From positions 163,263-209,634 of the forward strand of contig NZ_AXBA01000005.1 of assembly GCF_000473085.1 (NCBI RefSeq): 46,372 bases of DNA, in the 5' to 3' direction. The notes below the pieces were generated by a model. That model did not search any database and was not told the origin of the DNA. It saw nothing but the letters and a program-made list of their open reading frames with translations. This document shows, one piece after another, positions 1 to 7,400 of the stretch (position 1 is its first letter; each line of letters begins with the position of its first letter). The translations under genes and the position numbers were made by a program. This DNA is from Azorhizobium doebereinerae UFLA1-100 (GTDB lineage Bacteria; Pseudomonadota; Alphaproteobacteria; Rhizobiales; Xanthobacteraceae).

Positions 1-170
1 CGCTGAAGACGCGCGGCTTCACCGTGCTGCTCGTCGAACAGAACTTCCACTTCGCCTCAACTGTCGCCGACCGCCACTATGTGGTCGAGCACGGACGGGT
101 GGTGGACATGGTGCCCAACGACAAGATCGCAGAAAACGCGACGCGTCTGGAAGCCTTCCTCGGCGTCTGA
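1..170 (+). CDS. livF: ABC transporter ATP-binding protein, LivF type (3' end only)
   Basis: This is the last 55 codons of a gene that begins before the window; the reading frame starts at base 3. The visible part reads TVLLVEQNFHFASTVADR, the LVEQN segment with the H-loop-like region seen near the end of LivF/LivG ATPases. It then reads HGRVVDMV and ends in LEAFLGV, and this 'hG.iv..g....l....v...yLGv' ending is typical of LivF. The protein should hydrolyse ATP at the cytoplasmic face for the permeases encoded just downstream. A binding protein and two permeases follow on the same strand, so this is probably the first visible gene of one transport operon. The Walker A and signature motifs lie outside the window. 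LivF is preferred over LivG because of the short C-terminus. Confidence 0.85.
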   Translation, partial: LKTRGFTVLLVEQNFHFASTVADRHYVVEHGRVVDMVPNDKIAENATRLEAFLGV

Positions 171-223
171 AGCCGGGGATTTCGTACAGCGACACGCCGG
201 TCCGTCCGGCAGGAGGAAACGAA

Positions 224-1450
224 ATGCGTCTTGCAGCCATGTTCCTGGCCGCCGGCAGCCTGTTGGCCGCCGGCGCGGCCCAGGCCCAGACCCCCGCAGC
301 CCCCCTCGCCGTCAAGATCGGCGTGCTCAACGACCAGTCCGGCCTCTATGCCGATCTCGGCGGCCCCGGCTCGGTCTGGGCCGCCAAGAAGGCGGTGGCG
401 GACTTCCTCGCCACCCCCGCCGGCAAGAACCTGAAGGTGGACGTGGTGTTCGCCGACCACCAGAACAAGGCGGACGTCGGCACCGCCATCGCCCGCCAGT
501 GGTTCGACGTGGACGGCGTGGACGTGATCCTCGACGTGCCCAATTCCGGCGTCGCCCTGGCGGTGAACCAGGTGGCCAAGGAAAAGAACAAGGTGTTCAT
601 CAATTCCGGCGCGGCGGCCTCCGACCTCACCGGCAAGGCCTGCACGCCCAACACCGTGCACTGGACCTACGACACCTGGGCGCTGGCCAACGGCACCGGC
701 AAGGCCATCACCAAGAATGGCGGCGACACCTGGTTCTTCATCACCGCCGATTATGCCTTCGGCCATGCGCTGGAGCGCGACACCGCCGCCGTCGTCGCCG
801 CCAACGGCGGCAAGGTGGTCGGGCAGGTGCGCGTGCCGCTCAACAATGCCGACTTCTCCTCCTTCCTGCTCCAGGCGCAGTCGTCCAAGGCCAAGATCAT
901 CGGCCTCGCCAATGCCGGCGGCGACACCATCAACTCCATCAAGCAGGCGGCGGAATACGGCATCGTGGAAGGCGGGCAGAAGCTCGCCGGCCTGCTGATC
1001 TTCCTCTCCGACGTCAACTCGCTGGGCCTGAAGACCGCGCAGGGCCTGACCCTGACGGAAGCCTGGTACTGGGACATGACCGACGAGAACCGCGCCTTCG
1101 CCAAGGAGTTCGCCGCGGCCAATCGCGGCGTGCATCCCACCATGGTGCATGCGGGCGTCTATGCCGGCACGCTGCACTATCTCAAGGCGGTGGCCGCGCT
1201 CGGCGCCGACAAGGACGGCGCCGCGGTGGTGGCGGAGATGAAGAAGCTGCCCACCGACGACAAGCTGTTCGGCAAGGGCGAGATCCGCGCCGACGGCCGC
1301 CAGATCCACCCCATGTTCCTGTTCGAGGTGAAGAAGCCGTCGGAATCCAAGTATCCCTACGACTACTACACCCTGAAGGCGACCATTCCCGCCAACGAGG
1401 CGTTCCGCCCGCTGAGCGAGAGCGAGTGCCCGCTGGTCAAGAAGAGCTGA
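224..1450 (+). CDS. ABC transporter periplasmic substrate-binding protein (Peripla_BP_6 type)
   Basis: A 408-aa periplasmic binding protein of the leucine/amide-binding type. It opens with a signal peptide (about residues 1-22, ending AQAQ), followed by the fold's first strand, KIGVLNDQSGLYADLGG, and later YAFGHALERD. A strong AGGAGG ribosome site lies 7 bases before the ATG. It captures a ligand outside the inner membrane and hands it to the LivHM permeases. The ligand cannot be read from sequence. The family binds branched-chain amino acids, amides, urea and, in soil alphaproteobacteria, aromatic acids. Its place between the ATPase and the permeases, plus a stem-loop after its stop codon, fits the usual high expression of binding proteins relative to permeases. 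Confidence 0.88.
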   Translation: MRLAAMFLAAGSLLAAGAAQAQTPAAPLAVKIGVLNDQSGLYADLGGPGSVWAAKKAVADFLATPAGKNLKVDVVFADHQNKADVGTAIARQWFDVDGVDVILDVPNSGVALAVNQVAKEKNKVFINSGAAASDLTGKACTPNTVHWTYDTWALANGTGKAITKNGGDTWFFITADYAFGHALERDTAAVVAANGGKVVGQVRVPLNNADFSSFLLQAQSSKAKIIGLANAGGDTINSIKQAAEYGIVEGGQKLAGLLIFLSDVNSLGLKTAQGLTLTEAWYWDMTDENRAFAKEFAAANRGVHPTMVHAGVYAGTLHYLKAVAALGADKDGAAVVAEMKKLPTDDKLFGKGEIRADGRQIHPMFLFEVKKPSESKYPYDYYTLKATIPANEAFRPLSESECPLVKKS

Positions 1451-1468
1451 GGCGTCAGCCGAAACACC

Positions 1469-1501
1469 GGGACCGGCGGCGGCGTCACGTCCCGCCGGCC
1501 C
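1469..1501 (+). terminator. Stem-loop between binding-protein and permease genes
   Basis: GGG-A-CCGGCGG (1469-1479) pairs with CCGCCGGCCC (1492-1501), a 10-bp GC-rich stem with one bulged A and a loop of about 12 bases. There is no U-tract, so it is more likely an mRNA-stabilising or attenuating hairpin than a full terminator. Such stems behind binding-protein genes are known to raise binding protein over permease levels; that role is inferred here. Confidence 0.5.
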
Positions 1502-1578
1502 TTCCCGGCGCAGGCCGCGCGCGGCCCGCGCCGGCCTCTGCCCCTTCGACCGCACCCACCGGGATCTGAGACCGCCCC

Positions 1579-2460
1579 ATGTTCGAGCTCCTCGGCATCG
1601 CGCCGCAAGCTTTGTTCGGCCAGCTGCTTCTGGGCCTCATCAATGGCGCCTTCTACGCCATTCTGAGCCTCGGCCTCGCGGTGATCTTCGGCCTGCTCAA
1701 CGTCATCAACTTCACCCATGGCGCGCAGTACATGATGGGCGCCTTCGGCGCCTGGATGCTGCTGAACTACGTGGGCATCCCGTTCTGGGGCGCGCTGGTG
1801 CTGTCGCCGATCATCGTCGCCATCATCGGCATGGTGATCGAGCGCACATTGCTGCGGCGGCTCTACCATCTCGACCATCTCTACGGCCTGCTGCTGACCT
1901 TCGGCCTCGGCCTCATCATCGAGGGCCTGTTCCGGCGGCAGTACGGCTCCTCGGGCCTGCCGTACAACAATCCCCTGCCCGGCGGCACCAATCTCGGCTT
2001 CATGTTCCTGCCGAACTACCGCGCCTTCGTGGTGGTGTTCTCGCTGGCCATCTGCATCGGCACCTGGTTCGTCATCGAGCGCACCAAGCTCGGCTCGTAC
2101 CTGCGCGCCGCCACCGAGCGGCCGGACCTGGTGCAGGCCTTCGGCATCGACGTGCCGCGCATGATCACGCTGACCTACGGTTTCGGCGTCGGCCTCGCCG
2201 CGCTGGCCGGCGTGCTCGCCGCGCCCGCCTATCAGGTGAGCCCCACCATGGGCTCCAACCTCATCATCGTGGTGTTCGCGGTGGTGGTGATCGGCGGCAT
2301 GGGCTCGATCATGGGCGCCATCGTCACCGGCTTCGGCCTCGGCCTCGTGGAGGGGCTGACCAAGGTGTTCTATCCGGAGGCCTCCTCCACGGTCATCTTC
2401 GTGATCATGGCCATCGTGCTTCTGGTGAAGCCGGCCGGCCTGTTCGGCACGGTCAAGTGA
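1579..2460 (+). CDS. livH: Branched-chain amino acid type ABC transporter permease, LivH
   Basis: A 293-aa inner-membrane permease with about eight hydrophobic segments. It has the LivH hallmarks: GLINGAFYAILSLGLAVIFG at the start, the cytoplasmic coupling segment LRAATERPDLVQAFGIDV (about residues 174-191) that docks on the ATPase, and the final KPAGLFGTVK. Length is normal for LivH (about 290). It forms the translocation pore together with the next gene product. The LivM-type gene starts 7 bases after this stop codon, so the two are translationally close. No strong ribosome site is visible before the ATG. Confidence 0.92.
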   Translation: MFELLGIAPQALFGQLLLGLINGAFYAILSLGLAVIFGLLNVINFTHGAQYMMGAFGAWMLLNYVGIPFWGALVLSPIIVAIIGMVIERTLLRRLYHLDHLYGLLLTFGLGLIIEGLFRRQYGSSGLPYNNPLPGGTNLGFMFLPNYRAFVVVFSLAICIGTWFVIERTKLGSYLRAATERPDLVQAFGIDVPRMITLTYGFGVGLAALAGVLAAPAYQVSPTMGSNLIIVVFAVVVIGGMGSIMGAIVTGFGLGLVEGLTKVFYPEASSTVIFVIMAIVLLVKPAGLFGTVK

Positions 2461-2467
2461 GGGCGTC

Positions 2468-3463
2468 ATGAGCACCACATCATCTCCCGCAGCCCTCGCG
2501 GGCGGCCCGGCCTCCACGGGCGGCGTCCTGCGCCTCGTGGGCGCCGCCATCGCCCTTGCCCTGCTCATCGCCGCCCCGCTCGCGATCTATCCCGTCTTCC
2601 TGATGAAGGTGCTGTGCTTCGCGCTGTTCGCCTGCGCCTTCAACCTGCTGCTCGGCTATGTCGGCCTGCTGTCCTTCGGCCACGCCATGTTCTTCGGCGG
2701 CGCGGCCTATATCTGCGCCCATGCGGTGAAGAACTGGGGCCTGACGCCGGAACTGGGCATCCTCGCCGGCGTCGCCTTCGCCGCGCTGCTCGGCCTCGTC
2801 GCCGGCCTGCTCGCCATCCGGCGCCTCGGCATCTATTTCGCCATGGTGACGCTGGCGCTGGCGCAGATGTTCTTCTTCTTCTGCCTCCAGGCCCGCTTCA
2901 CCGGCGGCGAGGACGGCCTGCAGGGCGTGCCGCGGCGCGCGGTCTTCGGCCTCATCGACATCACCAAGGACCTCAATCTCTATTATGTGGTGCTGGCGAT
3001 CTTCGTCATCGGCTTCGCCATCATCTACCGCACCATCCACTCGCCCTTCGGGCAGGTGCTGAAAGCCATCCGCGAGAACGAGCCGCGCGCCATCTCGCTG
3101 GGCTACCGGGTGAACCAGTACAAGCTGCTGGCCTTCGTGCTCTCCGCCGCGCTGGCCGGGCTGGCCGGCGCCACCAAGGCCATCGTGTTCCAGCTCGCGT
3201 CCCTCACCGACGTCGCCTGGCAGATGTCCGGCGAAGTCATCCTGATGACGCTGGTCGGCGGCATGGGCACGGTGCTCGGCCCGGTGGTCGGTGCCGGCAT
3301 CATCGTCACCATGCAGAACTATCTCGCCGGCTTCGGCGAATGGGTGCTGGTGATCCAGGGCGTGATCTTCGTGGTGGTGGTGTCGCTGTTCCGCCGCGGC
3401 CTCGTGGGCGAGGTCATCGCTTTGTTCAGCCGCCAGAAGCCCGGCGCCCCCGCCGGCCACTGA
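2468..3463 (+). CDS. livM: Branched-chain amino acid type ABC transporter permease, LivM
   Basis: A 331-aa membrane permease, partner of LivH. Recognisable LivM features are FNLLLGYVGLLSFGHAMFFG near residues 59-78, the coupling loop KAIRENEPRAISLGYRV (about 200-216) and a C-terminal segment of the FRRGLVGE type. About eight or more hydrophobic spans are visible. The ATG lies 7 bases after the livH stop. No second ATPase (LivG) follows, because the next genes are on the other strand. The LivG gene is therefore either upstream of the window or elsewhere. Confidence 0.92.
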   Translation: MSTTSSPAALAGGPASTGGVLRLVGAAIALALLIAAPLAIYPVFLMKVLCFALFACAFNLLLGYVGLLSFGHAMFFGGAAYICAHAVKNWGLTPELGILAGVAFAALLGLVAGLLAIRRLGIYFAMVTLALAQMFFFFCLQARFTGGEDGLQGVPRRAVFGLIDITKDLNLYYVVLAIFVIGFAIIYRTIHSPFGQVLKAIRENEPRAISLGYRVNQYKLLAFVLSAALAGLAGATKAIVFQLASLTDVAWQMSGEVILMTLVGGMGTVLGPVVGAGIIVTMQNYLAGFGEWVLVIQGVIFVVVVSLFRRGLVGEVIALFSRQKPGAPAGH

Positions 3464-3470
3464 GCCCGCG

Positions 3471-3494
3471 CGCCCTGCCGTCACGGGCAGGGCG
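3471..3494. terminator. Stem-loop between convergent livM and yraN
   Basis: CGCCCTGCC (3471-3479) and GGCAGGGCG (3486-3494) form a perfect 9-bp stem with a 6-base loop. It sits in the 49-base gap between two convergent genes and could end transcription from both sides. It lacks a T-tract on either strand, so Rho-independent action is uncertain. Confidence 0.5.
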
Positions 3495-3512
3495 TCCATT
3501 GCCTGCGGCGCC

Positions 3513-3908
3513 CTATCCGTCGAGGTCGAACGCCCCTTCCAGATGCTCGGCCCCGCCGTCGCGGCCGAGCAGGACGGCATCGAAGCGCATGTGGAGGCCG
3601 GCCAGCTCCGGCCGGGTGGCGAGATAGGCTTCCGCCGCCGCCGCGATGCGCCGGCGCTGGCGCGGTTGCAGGCTTTCCGCCGCCACCACGAGATCGGCGC
3701 GCAGCTTCACCTCGCAGAACACCAGGAGGTCGCCGCAGCGGGCCACCAGGTCCAGTTCGCCGGCCCCGGTGCGCAGGCGGCGCTCCAGAATGGCAAACCC
3801 CCGCGCTTCCAGCAGGCCCGCCGCGCGCGCCTCGGCGTCGAGCCCCCGGGCATGGGCGGCCTGGCGGCGCCGGCGCGCCGGCGTGTCGGCGGGCGGCGGC
3901 CGGGCCAT
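3513..3908 (-). CDS. yraN: YraN family protein (UPF0102), endonuclease-like fold
   Basis: A 131-aa cytoplasmic protein of the YraN/UPF0102 family, which has a predicted restriction-endonuclease-like fold and no firmly established role. The family core is clear: GELDLVARCGDLLVFCEVKLR (residues about 50-70) carries the E-x-D and E-V-K positions of the PD-(D/E)XK pattern. The start at 3908 is preferred because it lies 2 bases after the rsmI stop, implying translational coupling, and the N-terminus RRRRQAAHARGLDAEARAA matches the basic family start. In many proteobacteria yraN is found with rsmI and lpoA, as here. Confidence 0.88.
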   Translation of the reverse strand: MARPPPADTPARRRRQAAHARGLDAEARAAGLLEARGFAILERRLRTGAGELDLVARCGDLLVFCEVKLRADLVVAAESLQPRQRRRIAAAAEAYLATRPELAGLHMRFDAVLLGRDGGAEHLEGAFDLDG

Positions 3909-3910
3909 GC

Positions 3911-4900
3911 TCAGTCGGTGCCGTCGCCGTCCGCGCCGCCCTTGGTCAGCGCCAGGGCGCGGGCATAGACCTCGCGCTTGGGCCGGCCGGTGGCGGCGGT
4001 GACGGCGGCCACCGCGTCCTTGAGCGAATGCACCGCCAGGGCGCGGGCGAGCGCGGCGTCCACGTCGTCGTCGGCGGCCGGGGCCTCCAGCGGCGGGCCG
4101 ATCACCAGCACGATCTCGCCGCGTGGCGCGCCGGCCTCCGCGTAATGCGCGGCAAGCTCGGACAGCGGGCCGCGCCGCGTCTCCTCGAACGCCTTGGTCA
4201 GTTCGCGGCACACGGCGGCGGGGCGGTCGCCGAGCCCCTCGGCCAGGTCGGCGAGGCTGTCGGCGAGGCGCGGGCCGGTCTCATAGAGCACCAGCGTGGA
4301 TGGCAGCGGCGCCAGCTCGGCGATGCGGTTGCGCCGCTGGCCGCCCTTCTGCGGCAGGAAGCCGTCGAACAGGAAGCGGTCGGTGGGCAGGCCGGCGGTG
4401 ACGAGGGCGGCCAGCAGCGCGGAGGCGCCGGGCACCGGATGGATGCGGAAGCCGGCGGCGGCCGCCTCCACCACCAGCTTGTAGCCGGGATCGGACACCA
4501 GCGGTGTGCCGGCGTCGGAGACGAGCGCGATGGCCTCGCCCGCCGCGAGGCGCGCCAGCAGCTTCGGGCGCATGGAGGCGCCGTTGTGGTCGTGATAGGG
4601 CACGAGGTGCGTGGTGATGCCGTAGCGCTCGGTGAGACGGCGCGTCATGCGCGTGTCCTCGCAGGCGATCAGCCCCGCGCCCGCCAGCGTCTCCAGCGCC
4701 CGCACCGTGATGTCGGACAGATTGCCGATGGGGGTCGCCACCACGTGCAGCCCGGTCTCCAGGCGCCGCGCCGCCACGGTCTGGCCGAGCAGGGTGAAGG
4801 TGCCGGTGCCCTGGCCTTCGGCGGCGAGACTGGGCAGGTCGGTGTCGCCGTCCTCGGGCGCGGGGACGTCGGACGACAGCGGGGAAGTGTGCTGGCTCAT
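3911..4900 (-). CDS. rsmI: 16S rRNA (cytidine(1402)-2'-O)-methyltransferase RsmI
   Basis: RsmI transfers a methyl group from S-adenosylmethionine to the 2'-oxygen of C1402 in the ribosomal P site. Visible motifs are the TPIGNLSDITVRALE start of the tetrapyrrole-methylase fold, ACEDTRMTRRL, and the strongly conserved VSDAGTPLVSDPGYKLV. The chosen start (MSQHTSP...) gives 329 aa, slightly longer than the usual 280-300 because of about 40 low-complexity residues before the core. An alternative ATG at 4912 adds four residues. yraN follows after 2 bases on the same strand. The neighbouring LpoA-like gene is divergent, with its start near 5180. Confidence 0.93.
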   Translation of the reverse strand: MSQHTSPLSSDVPAPEDGDTDLPSLAAEGQGTGTFTLLGQTVAARRLETGLHVVATPIGNLSDITVRALETLAGAGLIACEDTRMTRRLTERYGITTHLVPYHDHNGASMRPKLLARLAAGEAIALVSDAGTPLVSDPGYKLVVEAAAAGFRIHPVPGASALLAALVTAGLPTDRFLFDGFLPQKGGQRRNRIAELAPLPSTLVLYETGPRLADSLADLAEGLGDRPAAVCRELTKAFEETRRGPLSELAAHYAEAGAPRGEIVLVIGPPLEAPAADDDVDAALARALAVHSLKDAVAAVTAATGRPKREVYARALALTKGGADGDGTD

Positions 4901-5179
4901 GTCCCCGAGCATAGAGCGGGCGGCCCGCCGGCGACAGCCGGTAGCGCACATGCGTAGCGGGACACCATGACAGGGCGGCGCGATGCCGATAACGTGACCG
5001 CCGGTCACCGGGGCAGGCGCCGGCGCGGCATCGCGCGGGCCGCGCGCCGGTGACAGGATCGCCGAAAGGCTGGGGATTGCGATGCCGACGCAGGATCAGG
5101 CCCGCGTGCCTTTCCGTGCCGGCGCGGCTTTGTTATGTGCGTGCCCGACGGGGCATTCTGGGCTCCGAGGAGTAGAGTG

Positions 5180-6421
5180 GTGACCGATCGCGTTCAGCCC
5201 CCCGGCTTTGCCCAGGCTTCCCTCATGGCGGACCAGACCTCCGGCCTCACCCGCCGGTCGCTGCTCGGCGGCGGGCTGAAGCTGGCCGGCTCGGTCTCCG
5301 CGGCCGCTTTGCTGGCCGCCTGTGCCGGCGGCGAGGCGCCGCTCGCCACCGGCCCCCAGGCGGCGCCGACCCCACAGGTCGCCAGCGCCCCCCTGCCCTC
5401 CGGCCCGGTGGTGGCGCTGATCCTGCCGCTGGGCGCCCAGGGCAATGCGGCCCTGGCCGGGCAGGCGCTGAAGAATGCCGCCGAGCTGGCCATGGCGGAG
5501 ATGGGCCAGCCGCCGTTCCAGCTCCTCATCAAGGACGATGCCGGCACCACCCAGGGCGCGCGCACGGCGGCGGAAGCCGCCATCAACGAGGGCGCGCGCA
5601 TCATCCTCGGGCCGCTGTTCGCCCATGCGGTGGGCGCCGCCGCCCAGGTGGCGCGGCCGCGCGGCGTGCCGGTGGTGGCCTTCTCCACCGATACCAACGT
5701 GGCCGGCAACGGCGTCTTCCTGCTGAGCTTCCTGCCGCAGACCGACGTGGACCGCATCATCCGCTTCACCGCCAGCCAGGGGAAGCGCTCGTTCTCGGCG
5801 CTGCTGCCGGAGAATGCCTATGGCACCGTGGTGCAGGGCGCGTTCCAGCAGACCGTGGCGGAGACCGGCGGCCGGGTGATGGCGCTGGAGCGCTACACCC
5901 CCGCCCGCCTCGCCGACGCGGTGAAGCGGGTGGCGGACGTGGCCGCCCAGACCGACGCCATCTTCATCCCCGATGCCGCCGACAGCGTCACCAACGTGGT
6001 GCAGCAGCTCGCCGCCACCGGCATCGACCTGAAGCGCATCCGCCTGCTGGGCACCGGCCTGTGGGACGAGCCGCGCCTGTTCAGCGTGCCGCAGATGGAC
6101 GGCGCGCAGTTCGCCGCCCCCGACGCCACCGGCTGGCGCTCCTTCTCCGACCGCTACAAGGCGCGCTACGGCTCCGACCCGGTGCGCACGGCGACGCTCG
6201 CCTATGACGCGGTGTCGCTGGTGGGCGCGATCGTGCGCACCCAGGGCGCCGAGGGTCTGAACAGCACCACCCTCACCAATCCGTCGGGCTTCGCCGGCGT
6301 GGACGGCGCCTTCCGGCTGAAGCTGGACGGCACCAACGAGCGGGCGCTGGCGGTGCTGGAGATCCGCGGCGGCGCGGCCACCGTCATCAGCCCGCCGCCG
6401 CGCACCTTCGCCGGCGGCTGA
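5180..6421 (+). CDS. LpoA-like lipoprotein, penicillin-binding protein activator family
   Basis: A 413-aa exported protein with a periplasmic-binding-protein fold of the YraM/LpoA type. In gammaproteobacteria LpoA activates the cell-wall synthase PBP1a; in alphaproteobacteria the role is inferred only from homology and position next to rsmI-yraN. The GTG start at 5180 is chosen because GAGGAG lies 7 bases before it; an ATG at 5225 is the alternative. The N-terminus holds TRRSLLGGG (twin arginines at about 25-26) followed by a hydrophobic stretch and the lipobox LLAAC with Cys48, so Tat export and lipidation are both possible. The fold starts at PVVALILPLGAQGNAALAGQ. An outer- or inner-membrane anchor cannot be decided from the sequence. 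Confidence 0.75.
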   Translation: MTDRVQPPGFAQASLMADQTSGLTRRSLLGGGLKLAGSVSAAALLAACAGGEAPLATGPQAAPTPQVASAPLPSGPVVALILPLGAQGNAALAGQALKNAAELAMAEMGQPPFQLLIKDDAGTTQGARTAAEAAINEGARIILGPLFAHAVGAAAQVARPRGVPVVAFSTDTNVAGNGVFLLSFLPQTDVDRIIRFTASQGKRSFSALLPENAYGTVVQGAFQQTVAETGGRVMALERYTPARLADAVKRVADVAAQTDAIFIPDAADSVTNVVQQLAATGIDLKRIRLLGTGLWDEPRLFSVPQMDGAQFAAPDATGWRSFSDRYKARYGSDPVRTATLAYDAVSLVGAIVRTQGAEGLNSTTLTNPSGFAGVDGAFRLKLDGTNERALAVLEIRGGAATVISPPPRTFAGG

Positions 6422-6526
6422 GACCCCGCGCACCGGGATCGCCGGGCCGACGCAGCGTCACAGCTTGGTTTGGCCGCAGAATCCGCTATAGGGTCCGGCG
6501 CGTCCCCGCGCTGGCCCCGGGCCACA

Positions 6527-6576
6527 AGAGCCTGATCCGTTCAGGTTGCATCAACCTGAACGGTGAATCAGTCTCT
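6527..6576 (+). repeat. Intergenic palindromic repeat, copy A
   Basis: A 50-base imperfect palindrome between the LpoA-like gene and the next gene. Its core is a perfect 12-bp stem, CCGTTCAGGTTG (6537-6548) with CAACCTGAACGG (6552-6563), and a 3-base loop. The outer arms AGAGCCTGAT and ATCAGTCTCT pair with one mismatch. A second copy lies at 12838-12887 in the opposite orientation. Similarity continues about 20 bases beyond the palindrome (ACGTTGGTAGAG here, ACGTTGATAGAG there). Confidence 0.85.
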
Positions 6577-6655
6577 GAACGTTGGTAGAGAGCGTTTTAC
6601 CGGCCCGGTTGCCATGCAATGAGGTCCGAACGTGCTCTGGAAGGAAGACAGGTCC

Positions 6656-7261
6656 ATGAAAGTGATTGCACCTCTGGCGGGTCTCATCCTGGCCGTCTCC
6701 GGCTTCGCCGCGCTGGCGCAGACCGCGCCGGCGGCCGGCACCGCCCCGGCCACGCCCCCCGCCGCGCAGGCCCAGGCCGCCGACCCGGCCCCCGGCCAGC
6801 CGGAAATCGAGATCGCCCGTCCCATCGAGATGATGCTGACCCAGCAGTCGGCCGCCCTCTCCTTCGACGGCAAGGTGCTGACCCTGACCGGCGTGTCGCC
6901 CACCACCGCCTTCACCATCGACCGCCCCGAGCGGATCGGCGGCACCATGACCACCGAGCAGTTCGTCAAGATGTGGAACGCCACCGTGGCGACCATGAAG
7001 AACGATCCGCCGAACGTCTCCCTCACCACGCTCGGCCCGGTGCCGACCCAGGCCATCGTCGAGCTCGGCGCCGCCAGCCTCTCCGGCACCACGCTGACCT
7101 TCAACACCGTGGTGCTCGACGGCGTGCTGCCGCCCACCGGCGAATTGGTGAGCCTGACCTCCGCCCCCACCATCTTCCGGCCCATGCGCGAGGTGCGCGG
7201 CTTCCTGAAGTGCTGGTGGAGCCCCTACTGGTCGCAGCGCGTCTGCCGCGCCAACTGGTGA
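6656..7261 (+). CDS. Secreted hypothetical protein
   Basis: A 201-aa protein of unknown function. It starts with a typical Sec signal peptide (about residues 1-22, ending AALAQ), then an Ala/Pro-rich linker of about 35 residues and a compact domain. The start at 6656 is supported by AAGGAAG 8 bases upstream and by the signal peptide. The mature domain has only two cysteines, at the very C-terminal end (FLKCWW...RVCRANW), which could form a disulfide in the periplasm. No enzyme motif is visible. The gene stands alone and is followed by a strong hairpin. It is probably a conserved hypothetical restricted to this bacterial group. Confidence 0.7.
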   Translation: MKVIAPLAGLILAVSGFAALAQTAPAAGTAPATPPAAQAQAADPAPGQPEIEIARPIEMMLTQQSAALSFDGKVLTLTGVSPTTAFTIDRPERIGGTMTTEQFVKMWNATVATMKNDPPNVSLTTLGPVPTQAIVELGAASLSGTTLTFNTVVLDGVLPPTGELVSLTSAPTIFRPMREVRGFLKCWWSPYWSQRVCRANW

Positions 7262-7264
7262 GCT

Positions 7265-7290
7265 GAAACGGCGCCTGCGGGCGCCGTTTC
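7265..7290 (+). terminator. Hairpin terminator after the secreted hypothetical gene
   Basis: GAAACGGCGCC (7265-7275) and GGCGCCGTTTC (7280-7290) form a perfect 11-bp stem with a TGCG loop, 3 bases after the stop codon. Only a short T-run sits inside the stem's 3' arm, so its strength as an intrinsic terminator is moderate. Confidence 0.7.
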
Positions 7291-7400
7291 CACAAAGGCG
7301 GGGCTTGCCCCTCGCAATCCCGCCCTTGCGGTGCCATTTTGTTCTCACACCAGAATCGGTGCCCGAGGACGAGACCCGCGATTGCCCATGTTCGTTATCC

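Noticed and set aside
3464-3512. Search for a LivG gene after livM
   Set aside because: Only a hairpin and the end of yraN are present; the second ATPase is not in the window.
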